From Pseudomonadota bacterium (GTDB lineage Bacteria > Pseudomonadota > Gammaproteobacteria > Steroidobacterales > Woeseiaceae), in assembly GCA_027618995.1 (NCBI GenBank), contig JAQCGO010000024.1, positions 1 to 35,029 of the forward strand: 35,029 bases of DNA, in the 5' to 3' direction. Positions 24,081-32,448 of the stretch are shown here, piece by piece. Under the pieces are notes generated by a model, which had not been told where the DNA came from, ran no database searches, and saw only the letters and a list, made by a program, of their open reading frames with translations. Position numbers and translations under genes: made by a program. Positions within the stretch are counted from its first letter, which is position 1; each line of letters begins with the position of its first letter.

Positions 24081-24870
24081 ACTGGCAGGCCTGGTTGCTG
24101 GCGCTCGGCGCGATGCTGTTGCTCGGCAGCGTTGCCTGGCTGTACAGCGTGTGGCGCCGAGATGTCAGCATCGTCGACAGCCTCTGGTCGTTGTTTTTCC
24201 TGCTTGCCGCACTGATCTTCGCGGCCACAGCGCCTGGGCTTGGTGCTCGCGGCCTGCTGCTACTCGTGTTGGTCGCGGTCTGGCCGGTTCGGCTGTCCGC
24301 CTATATCACGCTGCGCAACTGGGGTCACCCGGAGGACTATCGCTACCAGGCCATCCGTGCGAACAACGGGCCGCGCTTCTGGCTCAAGAGCTGGTACATC
24401 GTGTTCGGTTTACAGGCCGTGCTTGCGTGGATTATTTGTCTGCCGTTGCTGCCAGCAATCAGTGTTCCGGCAGAGTCGGGCTGGCTCGATGCCGTCGCCC
24501 TTCTTCTGTTTCTCACGGGTTTCGTGTTCGAGGCAGGTGGCGATTACCAGCTGGCGCGGTTCAAGGCGGATCCCAACAACAAGGGGCGTGTGCTTGACAG
24601 CGGCCTGTGGCGTTATACGCGCCACCCCAATTATTTTGGCGAATTCTGTATCTGGTGGGCGATTTACCTGTTCGCCGTCGCCAGCGGCGCATGGTGGAGC
24701 ATTGCCTCTCCATTGCTGATGACATTTTTGCTGCTCAGGGTTTCCGGCGTTGCGATGCTTGAAAAACCATCAGCGACAGGCGCCCCGACTATGTCCGTTA
24801 CATCGTGCGCACCAATGCATTTTTTCCGGGTCCGAGACGCGCAGTCAGCGACCCTGTGGGAGCAAGATAA
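24077..24870 (+). pseudogene. DUF1295 steroid-reductase-like membrane protein with a single-base frameshift
   Basis: Multi-helix membrane protein related to steroid 5-alpha-reductase/ICMT folds. Signature sequences are VDSLWSLFF, LRNWGHPEDYRYQAIR, FEAGGDYQLARFKADPNNKG and SGLWRYTRHPNYFGEF. It starts at GTG 24077, overlapping DUF2878. After VAMLEK the reading frame changes: the conserved end TISDRRPDYVRYIVRTNAFF continues one frame over and stops at TAA 24868-24870, which overlaps the next ATG (TAATG). One A missing from the A-run 24762-24766 explains this; adding it gives a normal 264-residue protein. As written, the original frame instead runs on to 24994 with unrelated sequence. A sequencing error, a phase-variable tract or real inactivation are all possible. 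Confidence 0.8.
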
Positions 24871-25526
24871 TGAATCGAATTGTGATCATCAAAATACTGG
24901 TTGGACTTGTAGCCGTCGTATCGTGTATTTCCGTAGTCGGAGAATCCCGGGCTGCGACCGCCAATGCCTGGAACTTCAAGGTCTACCTGGATGACAAGAT
25001 GGTCGGCACGCATCTGTTCGAGGTTATTGACGCCGGTGAGCATACTGAAGTGCAGAGCACTGCCGATTTCAAGCTCAAGGTACTTTTTGTATCCGCTTAC
25101 AGCTATCAGCACACCAACACCGAGCGCTGGGCCGAGGACTGCTTGCTCGAGTTCAATGCCAGTACCCAGGTTAACGGCAGACAGATACAGGTATCGGGTA
25201 CCAGCTCCGGCCCCGGTTTCACAGTTCGCAGGGACTCTGACCGGCAGGTCCTGCCGGATTGCGTCATGAGCTTCGCGTACTGGAACCCGGAGTTTCTGAA
25301 ACAGGAGCGACTACTGAATCCGCAGACGGGTGAACTACTGGATGTGGTCGTCGAGCCCCTCGGTACAGACTCGCTTGAAGTTCGAGGTCAGCGCGTGCCT
25401 GCGGCGCGCTACAAAGTGTCAGCGCGCGGCATTGGCCTGATGTTGTGGTATTCAGCCGATGACGAATGGCTCGGCCTCGAGTCGGTCGCGAAGGGCGGCC
25501 GCATCATTCGCTACGAGTTGTCCTGA
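24870..25526 (+). CDS. DUF6134-type exported protein
   Basis: A 218-residue protein with a signal peptide ending near SRAATA (residues 1-30), hence periplasmic or outer-membrane facing. The mature part begins WNFKVYLDDKMVGTHLFEVI, contains a conserved cysteine pair (EDCLLEF and LPDCVMSFAYWNP) that may form a disulfide, and ends WLGLESVAKGGRIIRYEL. It resembles DUF6134 or related families found with CFA/DUF1365 operons. No enzymatic motif is recognised. Its ATG overlaps the restored DUF1295 stop and the following lipocalin starts one base after its stop. The hydrophobic-ligand flavour of the operon suggests a lipid-handling role, but that is inference. Confidence 0.7.
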   Translation: MNRIVIIKILVGLVAVVSCISVVGESRAATANAWNFKVYLDDKMVGTHLFEVIDAGEHTEVQSTADFKLKVLFVSAYSYQHTNTERWAEDCLLEFNASTQVNGRQIQVSGTSSGPGFTVRRDSDRQVLPDCVMSFAYWNPEFLKQERLLNPQTGELLDVVVEPLGTDSLEVRGQRVPAARYKVSARGIGLMLWYSADDEWLGLESVAKGGRIIRYELS

Positions 25527-25527
25527 A

Positions 25528-26058
25528 GTGCGTGCTGCTTCCCGCCTGTTGCTCGGTCTTATCGGCGCTGCGTCGCTCAGTGCCTGCGCGACCAAGAGTC
25601 CGGAAATGCCGGTCGTTGATTACGTCGACATCGATCGCTTCATGGGCGACTGGTACGTGATCGCCAACATCCCGACCATGCTGGAGAAAGGCGCGCATAA
25701 CGCGGTTGAGAACTATTCGCTTAACGACGATGGCACGATCGCAACACATTTTACGTATCGCAAGGGCAGTTTCGATGGCAAGCACAAGGAGTATTTTCCG
25801 AAAGGCTTTATCAGTGATGAAAAGACCAACGCCATCTGGGGCATGCGCTTTATCTGGCCGATCAAGGCTGACTATCGAATCGTGTACCTCAATGAGGATT
25901 ACTCGATCACGATGATCGGTCGGCAAAAGCGCGACTTCCTCTGGATCATGGCCCGTGAGCCACAAATCCCGGCAGCGGATTATGCAAGGCTGGTCGAATT
26001 TGCCGCGTCACTTGGCTATGCCCCATCCGAAATACAACGTGTGCCGCAACGGTGGTGA
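25528..26058 (+). CDS. blc: Blc-type lipocalin lipoprotein (second copy)
   Basis: A 176-residue outer-membrane lipoprotein starting at GTG 25528, one base after the previous stop. Lipobox LSAC follows a short signal. The lipocalin fold is marked by DRFMGDWYVIANIPTMLEKG (GxW motif), NAVENYSLNDDGTI and YSITMIGRQKRDFLWIMARE. It binds fatty acids or lysophospholipids in well-studied relatives. Within an operon for acyl-chain modification it may capture damaged or modified lipids at the envelope. A second lipocalin at 13669-14214 is only distantly similar, so this is not a recent duplication. Confidence 0.87.
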   Translation: MRAASRLLLGLIGAASLSACATKSPEMPVVDYVDIDRFMGDWYVIANIPTMLEKGAHNAVENYSLNDDGTIATHFTYRKGSFDGKHKEYFPKGFISDEKTNAIWGMRFIWPIKADYRIVYLNEDYSITMIGRQKRDFLWIMAREPQIPAADYARLVEFAASLGYAPSEIQRVPQRW

Positions 26059-26062
26059 TGCC

Positions 26063-27337
26063 ATGAAAGTTGCAGTTATCGGTACCGGCATCGCCGGCAA
26101 TGTGGCGGCGTACAAGCTGCGAGAACAACACGACATCACAGTATTTGAAGCCGCTCCATATATTGGTGGCCACAGCAACACCGTGGACGTGTACGAGCAA
26201 GGGCGACGGCTGGCCATCGACACGGGCTTTATCGTGTTTAACGAACGCATGTATCCGGAGTTCACGACGCTGCTCGCCGATATCGGCCAGCAATCGCAGC
26301 GCAGCGACATGAGCTTCAGTGTGCAGAGCGAAGGTGGTGCCCTGGAATACAATGGTCGATCGCTCGATGCGCTGTTCGCACAGCGCAGCAATCTTTTGCG
26401 GCCGCGATTCTACCGCATGATCAGCGACATCCTGCGCTTTAACCGGAATACGAAACGGCAGCTGGAAATGCTGCCGCCGGACCTGACGCTGGGCGATTAC
26501 CTGATGGCCAATCACTACAGCCAGCAGTTCATCGAACATTATTTGGTGCCTATGGTCGCGGCCATCTGGTCGGCGGAACCGGTCCGGGCTCTCGATATGC
26601 CGGCCGGCTTCCTGGTGCGATTCTTTGCCAACCACGGCTTGATGCAATTGCGTGATCGACCAAGCTGGCGTGTCGTTAAGGGCGGCTCGCGCACCTACGT
26701 CGACAAGCTCGTCGCGCAGCACCGCGATCGCATACACCTGAACAGCCCGGTGCGCGTGTTGCGTCGCACGGCAGCGGGTATCGAGCTGCGAGCTGGATCC
26801 GCCGCGCCTGCTATTTTCGACGCCGTGTTTTTGGCTTGCCACAGCGACCAGGCACTGCGAATGCTCGTGGAACCCACGAGTGCAGAGTCCGAGGTTCTCG
26901 GCGCGATTCGCTACCAGCCTAACGAAGCGATTCTGCATACAGATGTGAAGATGATGCCAGCCCGCCGTAAAGCCTGGGCAGCCTGGAATTATCATATCCC
27001 GCAGGACCCGACGCGACATGTGGCTGTGACGTACAACATGAATATCCTGCAGGGCATCGAGGCCGCTCAACAATATTGCGTTACCCTGAACAACGATCGC
27101 AGTATCGACCCCGGTCGCGTTATCAGGCGCATAAGCTACGAGCACCCTGTTTTCAACCAGCAGGCCGTGTGCGCGCAACAGCGCCAGCAGGAACTGAACC
27201 GGGATCGGTTGTTCTTCTGCGGCGCGTACTGGGGCAACGGTTTTCACGAGGATGGCGTGGTCAGTGCGCTGGCGGCCGTCCGGCACTTCGAGGAGTGGCA
27301 GCGACATGCAGAGCTGCATATACGAAGGGCTGGTTAG
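26063..27337 (+). CDS. NAD(P)/FAD-dependent amine-oxidase-like protein, possible fatty-acid desaturase (UfaD-like)
   Basis: A 424-residue flavoprotein of the amine-oxidase superfamily. The N-terminal VAVIGTGIAGNVAAYKL binds FAD, FEAAPYIGGHSNTVDV is the family signature, IDTGFIVFNERMYPEF is characteristic of this subgroup, and DRLFFCGAYWGNGFHEDGVV forms the C-terminal FAD contact. The gene always seems to sit with DUF1365 and CFA-like methyltransferases. In Rhodobacter a protein of this type (UfaD) was reported to desaturate a methylated fatty acid on the way to furan fatty acids, together with the methylase UfaM. Whether this protein does the same is inference from context and family. ATG 26063 follows GGTGG; its end overlaps DUF1365 by 32 bases. 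Confidence 0.83.
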   Translation: MKVAVIGTGIAGNVAAYKLREQHDITVFEAAPYIGGHSNTVDVYEQGRRLAIDTGFIVFNERMYPEFTTLLADIGQQSQRSDMSFSVQSEGGALEYNGRSLDALFAQRSNLLRPRFYRMISDILRFNRNTKRQLEMLPPDLTLGDYLMANHYSQQFIEHYLVPMVAAIWSAEPVRALDMPAGFLVRFFANHGLMQLRDRPSWRVVKGGSRTYVDKLVAQHRDRIHLNSPVRVLRRTAAGIELRAGSAAPAIFDAVFLACHSDQALRMLVEPTSAESEVLGAIRYQPNEAILHTDVKMMPARRKAWAAWNYHIPQDPTRHVAVTYNMNILQGIEAAQQYCVTLNNDRSIDPGRVIRRISYEHPVFNQQAVCAQQRQQELNRDRLFFCGAYWGNGFHEDGVVSALAAVRHFEEWQRHAELHIRRAG

Positions 27338-28073
27338 TCACACGCGCAGCGAGCCAGTGCGGCATCGATTCAGGTATCGCCTGTTCATGATGTACATCGA
27401 CCTGGACGAGCTATCAACTCTGTTTGCACGACGCTGGCTATGGTCGACGTCGCGATCCGCGGTTGCCAGGTTTCGACGCGAATTGCATCTTGGTGATGGT
27501 GATCTCGGAGACGCGGTTCGTGACCGGGTCGCGTCTGCAACCGGGCGCCGCCCACAGGGGCCGATTCGCCTGCTGACCAACTTTTGCTATTTCGGCTACG
27601 GCTTTAATCCGGTCAGCTTCTATTACTGCTTTGCGGCCGATGGTGAGACAGTGCAGGCGGTCGTGGTGGAGGTCAACAACACACCCTGGGGAGAACAGAC
27701 CAGCTACGTCGAAAGTTGCGAGAACAGGCCATCCGTCGCCGGCCGCTGGCGCTTCGATGTGCAGAAGCAGATGCACGTCTCGCCGTTTATGCCCATGGAT
27801 GTTGCCTATACCTGGGCGCTGACCGCACCCGGCAAGAATCTCTCCGTATTCATGGCGAACCAGATTGACGGGCAGCGGGTTTTCAGCGCAAACCTTGCAC
27901 TGCGACGCAAAGAGATATCGCCGCAGTCGCTGGCCGCCGTGTTGTTGCGATTCCCGTTTCAGAGTGCGCGGGTCATCGTCGCCATTCACTGGCAGGCATT
28001 GCGCCTTTGGATGAAGCGCGTGCCACTGCACTCACATCCGGACAAACGAAACCTGGTATCGGAAAGAACATGA
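27306..28073 (+). CDS. DUF1365 protein
   Basis: A 255-residue cytoplasmic protein of DUF1365. It opens SCIYEGLVSHTRSEPVRHRF (the conserved Y-x-G-x-V-x-HxR motif), continues FRYRLFMMYIDLDEL, and holds the core LLTNFCYFGYGFNPVSFYYC with VVVEVNNTPWGEQTSYV and KQMHVSPFMPMDVAYTW. These His, Asn and Tyr positions look catalytic or ligand-binding but the reaction is unknown. It is nested between the FAD protein (overlap 32 bases) and the CFA synthase (overlap ATGA), the standard order FAD-DUF1365-CFA. This constant order argues for a shared lipid-modification pathway. Confidence 0.88.
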   Translation: MQSCIYEGLVSHTRSEPVRHRFRYRLFMMYIDLDELSTLFARRWLWSTSRSAVARFRRELHLGDGDLGDAVRDRVASATGRRPQGPIRLLTNFCYFGYGFNPVSFYYCFAADGETVQAVVVEVNNTPWGEQTSYVESCENRPSVAGRWRFDVQKQMHVSPFMPMDVAYTWALTAPGKNLSVFMANQIDGQRVFSANLALRRKEISPQSLAAVLLRFPFQSARVIVAIHWQALRLWMKRVPLHSHPDKRNLVSERT

Positions 28074-29344
28074 AAGTATCGACCAGTCATAATGAGCTTG
28101 CGGTTGATGTTGAGCCGGCACGACACACTGCCGTAGAAAAATTAGCTCGCCGTATCGTCATTTCGCGACTGCAAAAGCTCAGTAACGGACAGGTTGCCAT
28201 CAGGGAACGCGGCAGTTACACGATTTTCGGCCAGCTGACTCCACAATGTCCGCTGACGGCCGTAATCTGTGTCCATCACCCGGCGTTCTACAGTGAGCTG
28301 GCTTTCGGCGGATCCATCGGCGCCGGCGAATCCTTCATGCAGGGTCATTGGTCCTGCGATGAGCTTGATACTGTGCTGCGTATTCTGCTGATCAATCGCG
28401 AAGCGCTTGAGGGCATGGATTCCGGACTGGCGAGGCTCGCCCGGCCGGCGAGAAAGGTCCTGCACTGGATGAATCGGAATACAAGGCGCGGCAGCCGTAA
28501 AAATATCGCCGCCCATTATGATCTCGGCAATGACTTTTATGCGCTGTGGCTGGATCGGAAGATGATGTACTCGTCCGCCTACTTCGCGAGTGCCGATATG
28601 TCGCTCGACGCAGCTTCGACGGCAAAGCTGGAACGTATCTGCAGGAAGCTGGATTTGTCGGAAAGCGATTCGGTCATTGAAATTGGCAGCGGCTGGGGTG
28701 GATTCGCGATCTACGCGGCCAGCAACTATGGTTGTCACGTCACGACAACGACGATCTCGGCCGAGCAGTATGAACTGGCCAGGCAGCGTATCGCAGCCGC
28801 CGGCCTCGAGGACCGAATCACGTTGTTGTTCCAGGATTATCGCGATTTGCAGGGTTGCTATGACAAACTGGTGTCGATAGAAATGATCGAGGCTGTCGGG
28901 CACCAGTTTCACGAAACCTTTTTTGAAAAGTGCTGCTCTCTGTTGAAGCCCGAGGGCCAGATGCTGTTGCAGGCAATTACAATTGCTGACCAGCGATACG
29001 AACGCTACAAAAACGATGTCGATTTCATTCGCCGCTATATCTTTCCCGGCGGCTGCCTGACATCGATCACCGATATGGCGCGCGTGCTGACCTCGAATAC
29101 CGACATGCGCATCCTGCACATTGAAGACATCGGCCCGCATTATGCCGAGACGCTGCGCCATTGGCGCGATCGCTTCACGCAAGCGATTGATGCGATGCGC
29201 GAGCAGGGTTATTCGGATGCTTTCATCCGCATGTGGCGGTTCTACCTCTGCTATTGCGAAAGCGCATTTGTTGAGCGCGCGATCGGTACCGTACAAATGC
29301 TCATCATGCGTCCAGGCGCCCGGCGTGTGCGGATCGACTATTAG
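28070..29344 (+). CDS. cfa: Cyclopropane-fatty-acyl-phospholipid synthase family methyltransferase
   Basis: A 424-residue member of the CFA synthase family, which transfers a methylene or methyl from SAM to the double bond of phospholipid acyl chains. The N-terminal domain is followed by AHYDLGNDFYALWLDRKMMY (about 148-167), motif I VIEIGSGWGGFAIYA (202-216), TISAEQYELARQRI, SIEMIEAVGH and the C-terminal RRYIFPGGCLTS with FYLCYCESAF. The length and all family landmarks are those of a full enzyme. As the second CFA-like enzyme in the operon it may work on a different substrate or form 10-methyl/11-methyl rather than cyclopropane chains. ATG 28070 overlaps the DUF1365 stop. The operon appears to end here. 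Confidence 0.9.
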   Translation: MKVSTSHNELAVDVEPARHTAVEKLARRIVISRLQKLSNGQVAIRERGSYTIFGQLTPQCPLTAVICVHHPAFYSELAFGGSIGAGESFMQGHWSCDELDTVLRILLINREALEGMDSGLARLARPARKVLHWMNRNTRRGSRKNIAAHYDLGNDFYALWLDRKMMYSSAYFASADMSLDAASTAKLERICRKLDLSESDSVIEIGSGWGGFAIYAASNYGCHVTTTTISAEQYELARQRIAAAGLEDRITLLFQDYRDLQGCYDKLVSIEMIEAVGHQFHETFFEKCCSLLKPEGQMLLQAITIADQRYERYKNDVDFIRRYIFPGGCLTSITDMARVLTSNTDMRILHIEDIGPHYAETLRHWRDRFTQAIDAMREQGYSDAFIRMWRFYLCYCESAFVERAIGTVQMLIMRPGARRVRIDY

Positions 29345-29379
29345 CGTATAGCCGTCGCCGGTTTTGCTGCGTAGACTCA

Positions 29380-30280
29380 GTGGCCAGTAAATTCCGGGGA
29401 GTAAGGCGGTTATCCAAGTATTCCATTGCGCTGCACGGTGGTGCCGGGTCCCGTACCGGGCCGGGACTATGCGACGACAGAGGCGCATCTGCGTCGGCTT
29501 GTTCTGACTTGTGAGCAGCGGCTTGTTGCCGGCGACAAGGCGCTGGATGTGGTCGAGTTCGCAGTGGCGGAGCTGGAGTCGTGTGGCCTCTATGTTGCGG
29601 GCAAGGGATCGGCGCCCAATTCCGCGGGCTATGTGGAACTCGACGCGTCGATCATGCACGGTCCGACGCGCGCGGCGGGAGCAGTGGTCGCTGTGGTCAA
29701 CGTCGTAAACCCGGTGCGAGTCGCACGCGGTGTAATGCAAAAAACCTCGCATGTGATGCTGGCGGGTGTGGGCGCGCTGAACTTCGCGCGCGAGCATGGT
29801 TTCGAGATCATCGCCGATGCCGCAAATTATTACGTGTTGCCGGTCGGTGTGACGGCTGACGATATTACCGAGCAGAAGCACGGCACCGTCGGTGCGGTAG
29901 CGCTCGATCGGTCGGGTGAACTGGCGGCGGCGACGTCGACCGGTGGTACGTTCATGAAGCTGGAAGGTCGGGTTGGCGATACGCCGATGATCGGTGCTGG
30001 CACCTGGGCCGACGATGACATCGCGATTTCATGTACGGGTACCGGCGAACACATCATTCGTTCCGGTGGGGCGATCGCAATTGCGCATCTGTTCCGGGCG
30101 GGCGCGTCGTTGCAGGCGGCATGCGATGAAGTGCTGGCCGAAATCAAGCGCCTCGGTGGCGATGCCGGAATCATTGCTGTGACCAGCAGTGGCGAAATTG
30201 TGATGCCTTACAATTCGGATGGCATGAAGCGCGCGGCTGTGGGGTCAGGACGGCCGCTTGTTGTCGCGACATTTGAGTAG
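29380..30280 (+). pseudogene. Isoaspartyl peptidase/L-asparaginase (Ntn hydrolase) with an N-terminal frameshift
   Basis: Plant-type asparaginase family, which hydrolyses isoaspartyl dipeptides and asparagine after autocleavage. Most of the protein is one frame (29426-30280): PGRDYATTEAHLR, VAGKGSAPNSAGYVELDASI, the cleavage and nucleophile site KHGTVGAVALD (Thr at nt 29885-29887) and GAGTWADDDIAISCTGTGEH. The family N-terminus SKYSIALHGGAG is one frame over, from a possible GTG at 29380. Removing one C from the CCC at 29450-29452 joins them as HGGAGSVPGRDY and gives a 299-residue protein, the normal length. The HGGAG strand is structurally needed, so the TTG-initiated frame alone is probably inactive. 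A base-call error is a real possibility. Confidence 0.82.
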
Positions 30281-30285
30281 AACGG

Positions 30286-30337
30286 CGTAGGAGGCCGCCA
30301 TGCGGGCGACCTGTCGCGGGCATGGCGGCCTCCTACG
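30286..30337. repeat. REP-type palindromic element between convergent genes
   Basis: A left arm of 18 bases at 30286-30303 pairs perfectly with a right arm at 30320-30337 (core GGAGGCCGCCATGC / GCATGGCGGCCTCC). Inside is a second stem GCGAC-CT-GTCGC at 30306-30317. The left arm plus the next bases match two copies inside the E2 gene at 34886 and 34931 at 22 of 23 positions, so this is a dispersed family. The right arm covers the last codon positions of dgcA on the minus strand: its GTAG supplies the TAG stop of that gene. It lies between convergent genes and could also terminate transcription, though no U-tract follows. Confidence 0.85.
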
Positions 30338-31325
30338 GGCGCAAGCCCCAGAAGGGTTTTGGCGGCAGTGACACCATGCCGCGCTCATAGATGAAGCCGT
30401 CGAGCCGGTCATTCTTTAACAAGAGTGGCCCATCGATGTCGACGAAGTCGGCCATGTGCGCGAGTACGTGCATCGGCGCCATGCTCAGTGATGTGCCGCC
30501 CATGCAGCCGACCATGATGCCGAGACCGAGCTTGCGCGCCGCAGCGGCAAGCTCGAGTCCGTGTGTCAGCCCGCCACACTTGTCGAGTTTGATGTTGATC
30601 ATCTGGTAGCGACGAGCGATGTGTTCAAGTTCGCCCGCGTGCTGGCAGGACTCGTCGGCGCAGAGCGGCAAAGGCGAATCATAACCCTTGAGCTCTTCAT
30701 CGGCGCCGCGTTTCAGTGGCTGCTCGATCATGCTGACACCGAGCTCTGCCAATTTTGGCGCAACGGCCTTAAGCTGTGCGAATTCCCAGCCTTCGTTGAC
30801 GTCAACGACCAGTCTCGCATCGGGACGCGCCGCGCGAATCGCCGCGATGCGCTCTACCGGCCGGTCCTTGTTGAGTTTCACCTTGAACAGTGTCAGTTCT
30901 TTGGCCGCCGCCGCACGTGCGCCCATATCGGCAGGCTCCGCTTCGAGACCGATAGTGAACACGGTTTCGATCGGATCCGTTGTGACGCCGGCCGTTTGCC
31001 ATGCGGAGTTGCCCGACAATTGTGCCTCGAGATCCCAAAGCGCCGCATCGACCGCGCAACGTGCGCCGCCGGGTGGCAATAATTTCAGCAATGCCTTTCG
31101 ATCAGCGCCCGCGGTGAGGTCCTTTCGGACCGAGTCAACCTGCGCCAGCATCGACCGGTCGGTGTCGTTCAGATAGTAGACGCCCAGCGATTCGCCACGC
31201 CCGATAAGCCCGTCCTGTTCTATTTCACAGACCATGCAGGGGAAATCGTCCCAGGTGTTTCGAGAAATACGAAACGGGATCAGAGCGAGCCAGTTTTCGA
31301 GATGTGCTGAAACGCGGCGCGTCAT
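30333..31325 (-). CDS. dgcA: N-acetyl-D-glutamate racemase/dipeptide epimerase-type enolase-superfamily enzyme (DgcA)
   Basis: A 330-residue enolase-superfamily enzyme of the dipeptide epimerase branch. The lysine acid/base motif is FKVKLNKD, metal ligands lie in VVDVNEGW, MIEQPL and CADESCQ, and the second lysine is in NIKLDKCGGL. GCMGGTSLSMAPMHVLA and DIDGPLLL are typical for this group. Directly downstream of and overlapping dgcN (ATGA), it fits DgcA, which acts on N-acetyl-D-glutamate produced by DgcN and so feeds D-glutamate from peptidoglycan or the sea into L-glutamate. Without the partner it would be called an L-Ala-D/L-Glu epimerase. Its TAG stop lies in a REP element. Confidence 0.85.
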   Translation of the reverse strand: MTRRVSAHLENWLALIPFRISRNTWDDFPCMVCEIEQDGLIGRGESLGVYYLNDTDRSMLAQVDSVRKDLTAGADRKALLKLLPPGGARCAVDAALWDLEAQLSGNSAWQTAGVTTDPIETVFTIGLEAEPADMGARAAAAKELTLFKVKLNKDRPVERIAAIRAARPDARLVVDVNEGWEFAQLKAVAPKLAELGVSMIEQPLKRGADEELKGYDSPLPLCADESCQHAGELEHIARRYQMINIKLDKCGGLTHGLELAAAARKLGLGIMVGCMGGTSLSMAPMHVLAHMADFVDIDGPLLLKNDRLDGFIYERGMVSLPPKPFWGLRP

Positions 31326-32350
31326 TGCACGTGCCCGAGCAGATAGTCGGTAATGTCGGCCATGCCGATCGCGACCGGATCGACGCAGGGCAACCCGTAC
31401 TTGCCGCTAAGGTCGGCGAGATAGCTACGGCGCGTCCGCTCATCCAGCGATGAGGTGTTGACACTGATGCCGGCCCAGATGCAATCCGGGTTCGTGACAC
31501 GTGCTGACGTCAACACGATGTCGATCGCCTCGTCCAACGGTGGTATAGCGAAAAGGCCCTCGAGCCCAAGCAGGTCATCGCGCCCGGCATCGTGACAAAG
31601 CACGACGGCGTCAGGTTGCGAGCCATGCAGTAAACCGAGCGTCACGCCGGCGTAGCTCGGATGCAGCAATGAGCCCTGACCCTCGATGACATCCCAGTGG
31701 TCGGGGTGATTTGCGGGCGACAATACTTCGGCCGCACCCGATATGAAATCGGCGACCACGGCATCGATGGGCATGCCTTCGCCCGCGATCATGATGCCGG
31801 TCTGGCCAGTAGCACGAAAGTCTGCGTTGATGCCGCGCTGCACGAATTCGCGATGCAAGGCGAGGGCACTGTATTTCTTGCCGACACAGCAATCGGTGCC
31901 AACCATCAATACACGCTTGCCACTACGCCGTTCGCCATGGCCGATCGGAATGTCCTTCGGTGGTACGCGGACATCAATCAGCGCTGCGCCACCGTCCCTG
32001 GCTGCGGCGACGAGCGCGGGTTTGTCGGCAAGCTTCACGTGCGTGCCGGCGGCAACGTCAACGCCGGCGCGAGCGAGCGCCGCCAGTGGCGGCACCCAGG
32101 CATCGGGCAAGATGCCACCAGTTGATGCCACGCCGATGATGACGGTACCGACGCCGGCAGCAATGGCTGCGGCAACGTCAAGTTCTGGCAAACCAAGGTC
32201 GGCGCGACAGCCGGGCAGACGCATCTGACCGGCACAAAGTTCAGGGCGCCAAAAGGCAATGCCGAGGCCAGTCTTGGCGTGACCCTGGTCGCCGACGTCA
32301 GCGATGAACAGCAGGTAAGGTGTTCGGAGTTCTATTTTCTTGATGGCCAT
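31322..32350 (-). CDS. dgcN: D-glutamate N-acetyltransferase DgcN (DUF1611)
   Basis: A 342-residue DUF1611 protein. The N-terminal part has a Rossmann-like fold (LPGCRADLGLPELDVAAAIA, TVIIGVASTGGILPD). The C-terminal part begins with a P-loop-like GTDCCVGKKYSALALHREF, followed by RATGQTGIMIAGEGMPIDAV, VIEGQGSLLHPSYAGVTLGL and AGISVNTSSLD, all standard for this family. DgcN was described as acetylating D-glutamate in marine bacteria, with DgcA processing the product. Starts at ATG 32350 and overlaps the dgcA start. The DUF1611 family also includes proteins of other or unknown role, so the functional call rests on the adjacent dgcA. Confidence 0.85.
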   Translation of the reverse strand: MAIKKIELRTPYLLFIADVGDQGHAKTGLGIAFWRPELCAGQMRLPGCRADLGLPELDVAAAIAAGVGTVIIGVASTGGILPDAWVPPLAALARAGVDVAAGTHVKLADKPALVAAARDGGAALIDVRVPPKDIPIGHGERRSGKRVLMVGTDCCVGKKYSALALHREFVQRGINADFRATGQTGIMIAGEGMPIDAVVADFISGAAEVLSPANHPDHWDVIEGQGSLLHPSYAGVTLGLLHGSQPDAVVLCHDAGRDDLLGLEGLFAIPPLDEAIDIVLTSARVTNPDCIWAGISVNTSSLDERTRRSYLADLSGKYGLPCVDPVAIGMADITDYLLGHVQ

Positions 32351-32448
32351 GTATCGATTTAGGGTATACGGGGTGACAGCGATAGTATATTTTGCTCTTC
32401 AATTTAACCAGCGCAGCTACAATCGCACTGGTTCACCGGGGGAAAGCC
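32351..32448. promoter_or_regulatory. Divergent promoter region between dgcN and barrel gene
   Basis: About 100 AT-richer bases between divergent starts. TACAAT at 32418-32423 is a fair -10 for the plus-strand gene, but the nearest TTG-type -35 (TTGCTC, 32392) is spaced too far. GATAGTATATTTTG around 32380-32394 is another AT-rich candidate. GGGGGAAAG before ATG 32449 is a good ribosome binding site. No operator recognised. Confidence 0.3.

Noticed and set aside
25946..27319. Minus-strand open frame (457 codons) opposite the FAD amine-oxidase-like gene
   Set aside because: Antisense shadow; the plus-strand gene has clear FAD motifs.
28142..29881. Long minus-strand open frame (579 codons) opposite the CFA synthase gene
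   Set aside because: It spans the CFA gene and part of the peptidase gene in antisense, has no family resemblance, and its amino-acid composition is typical of a GC-rich shadow frame.
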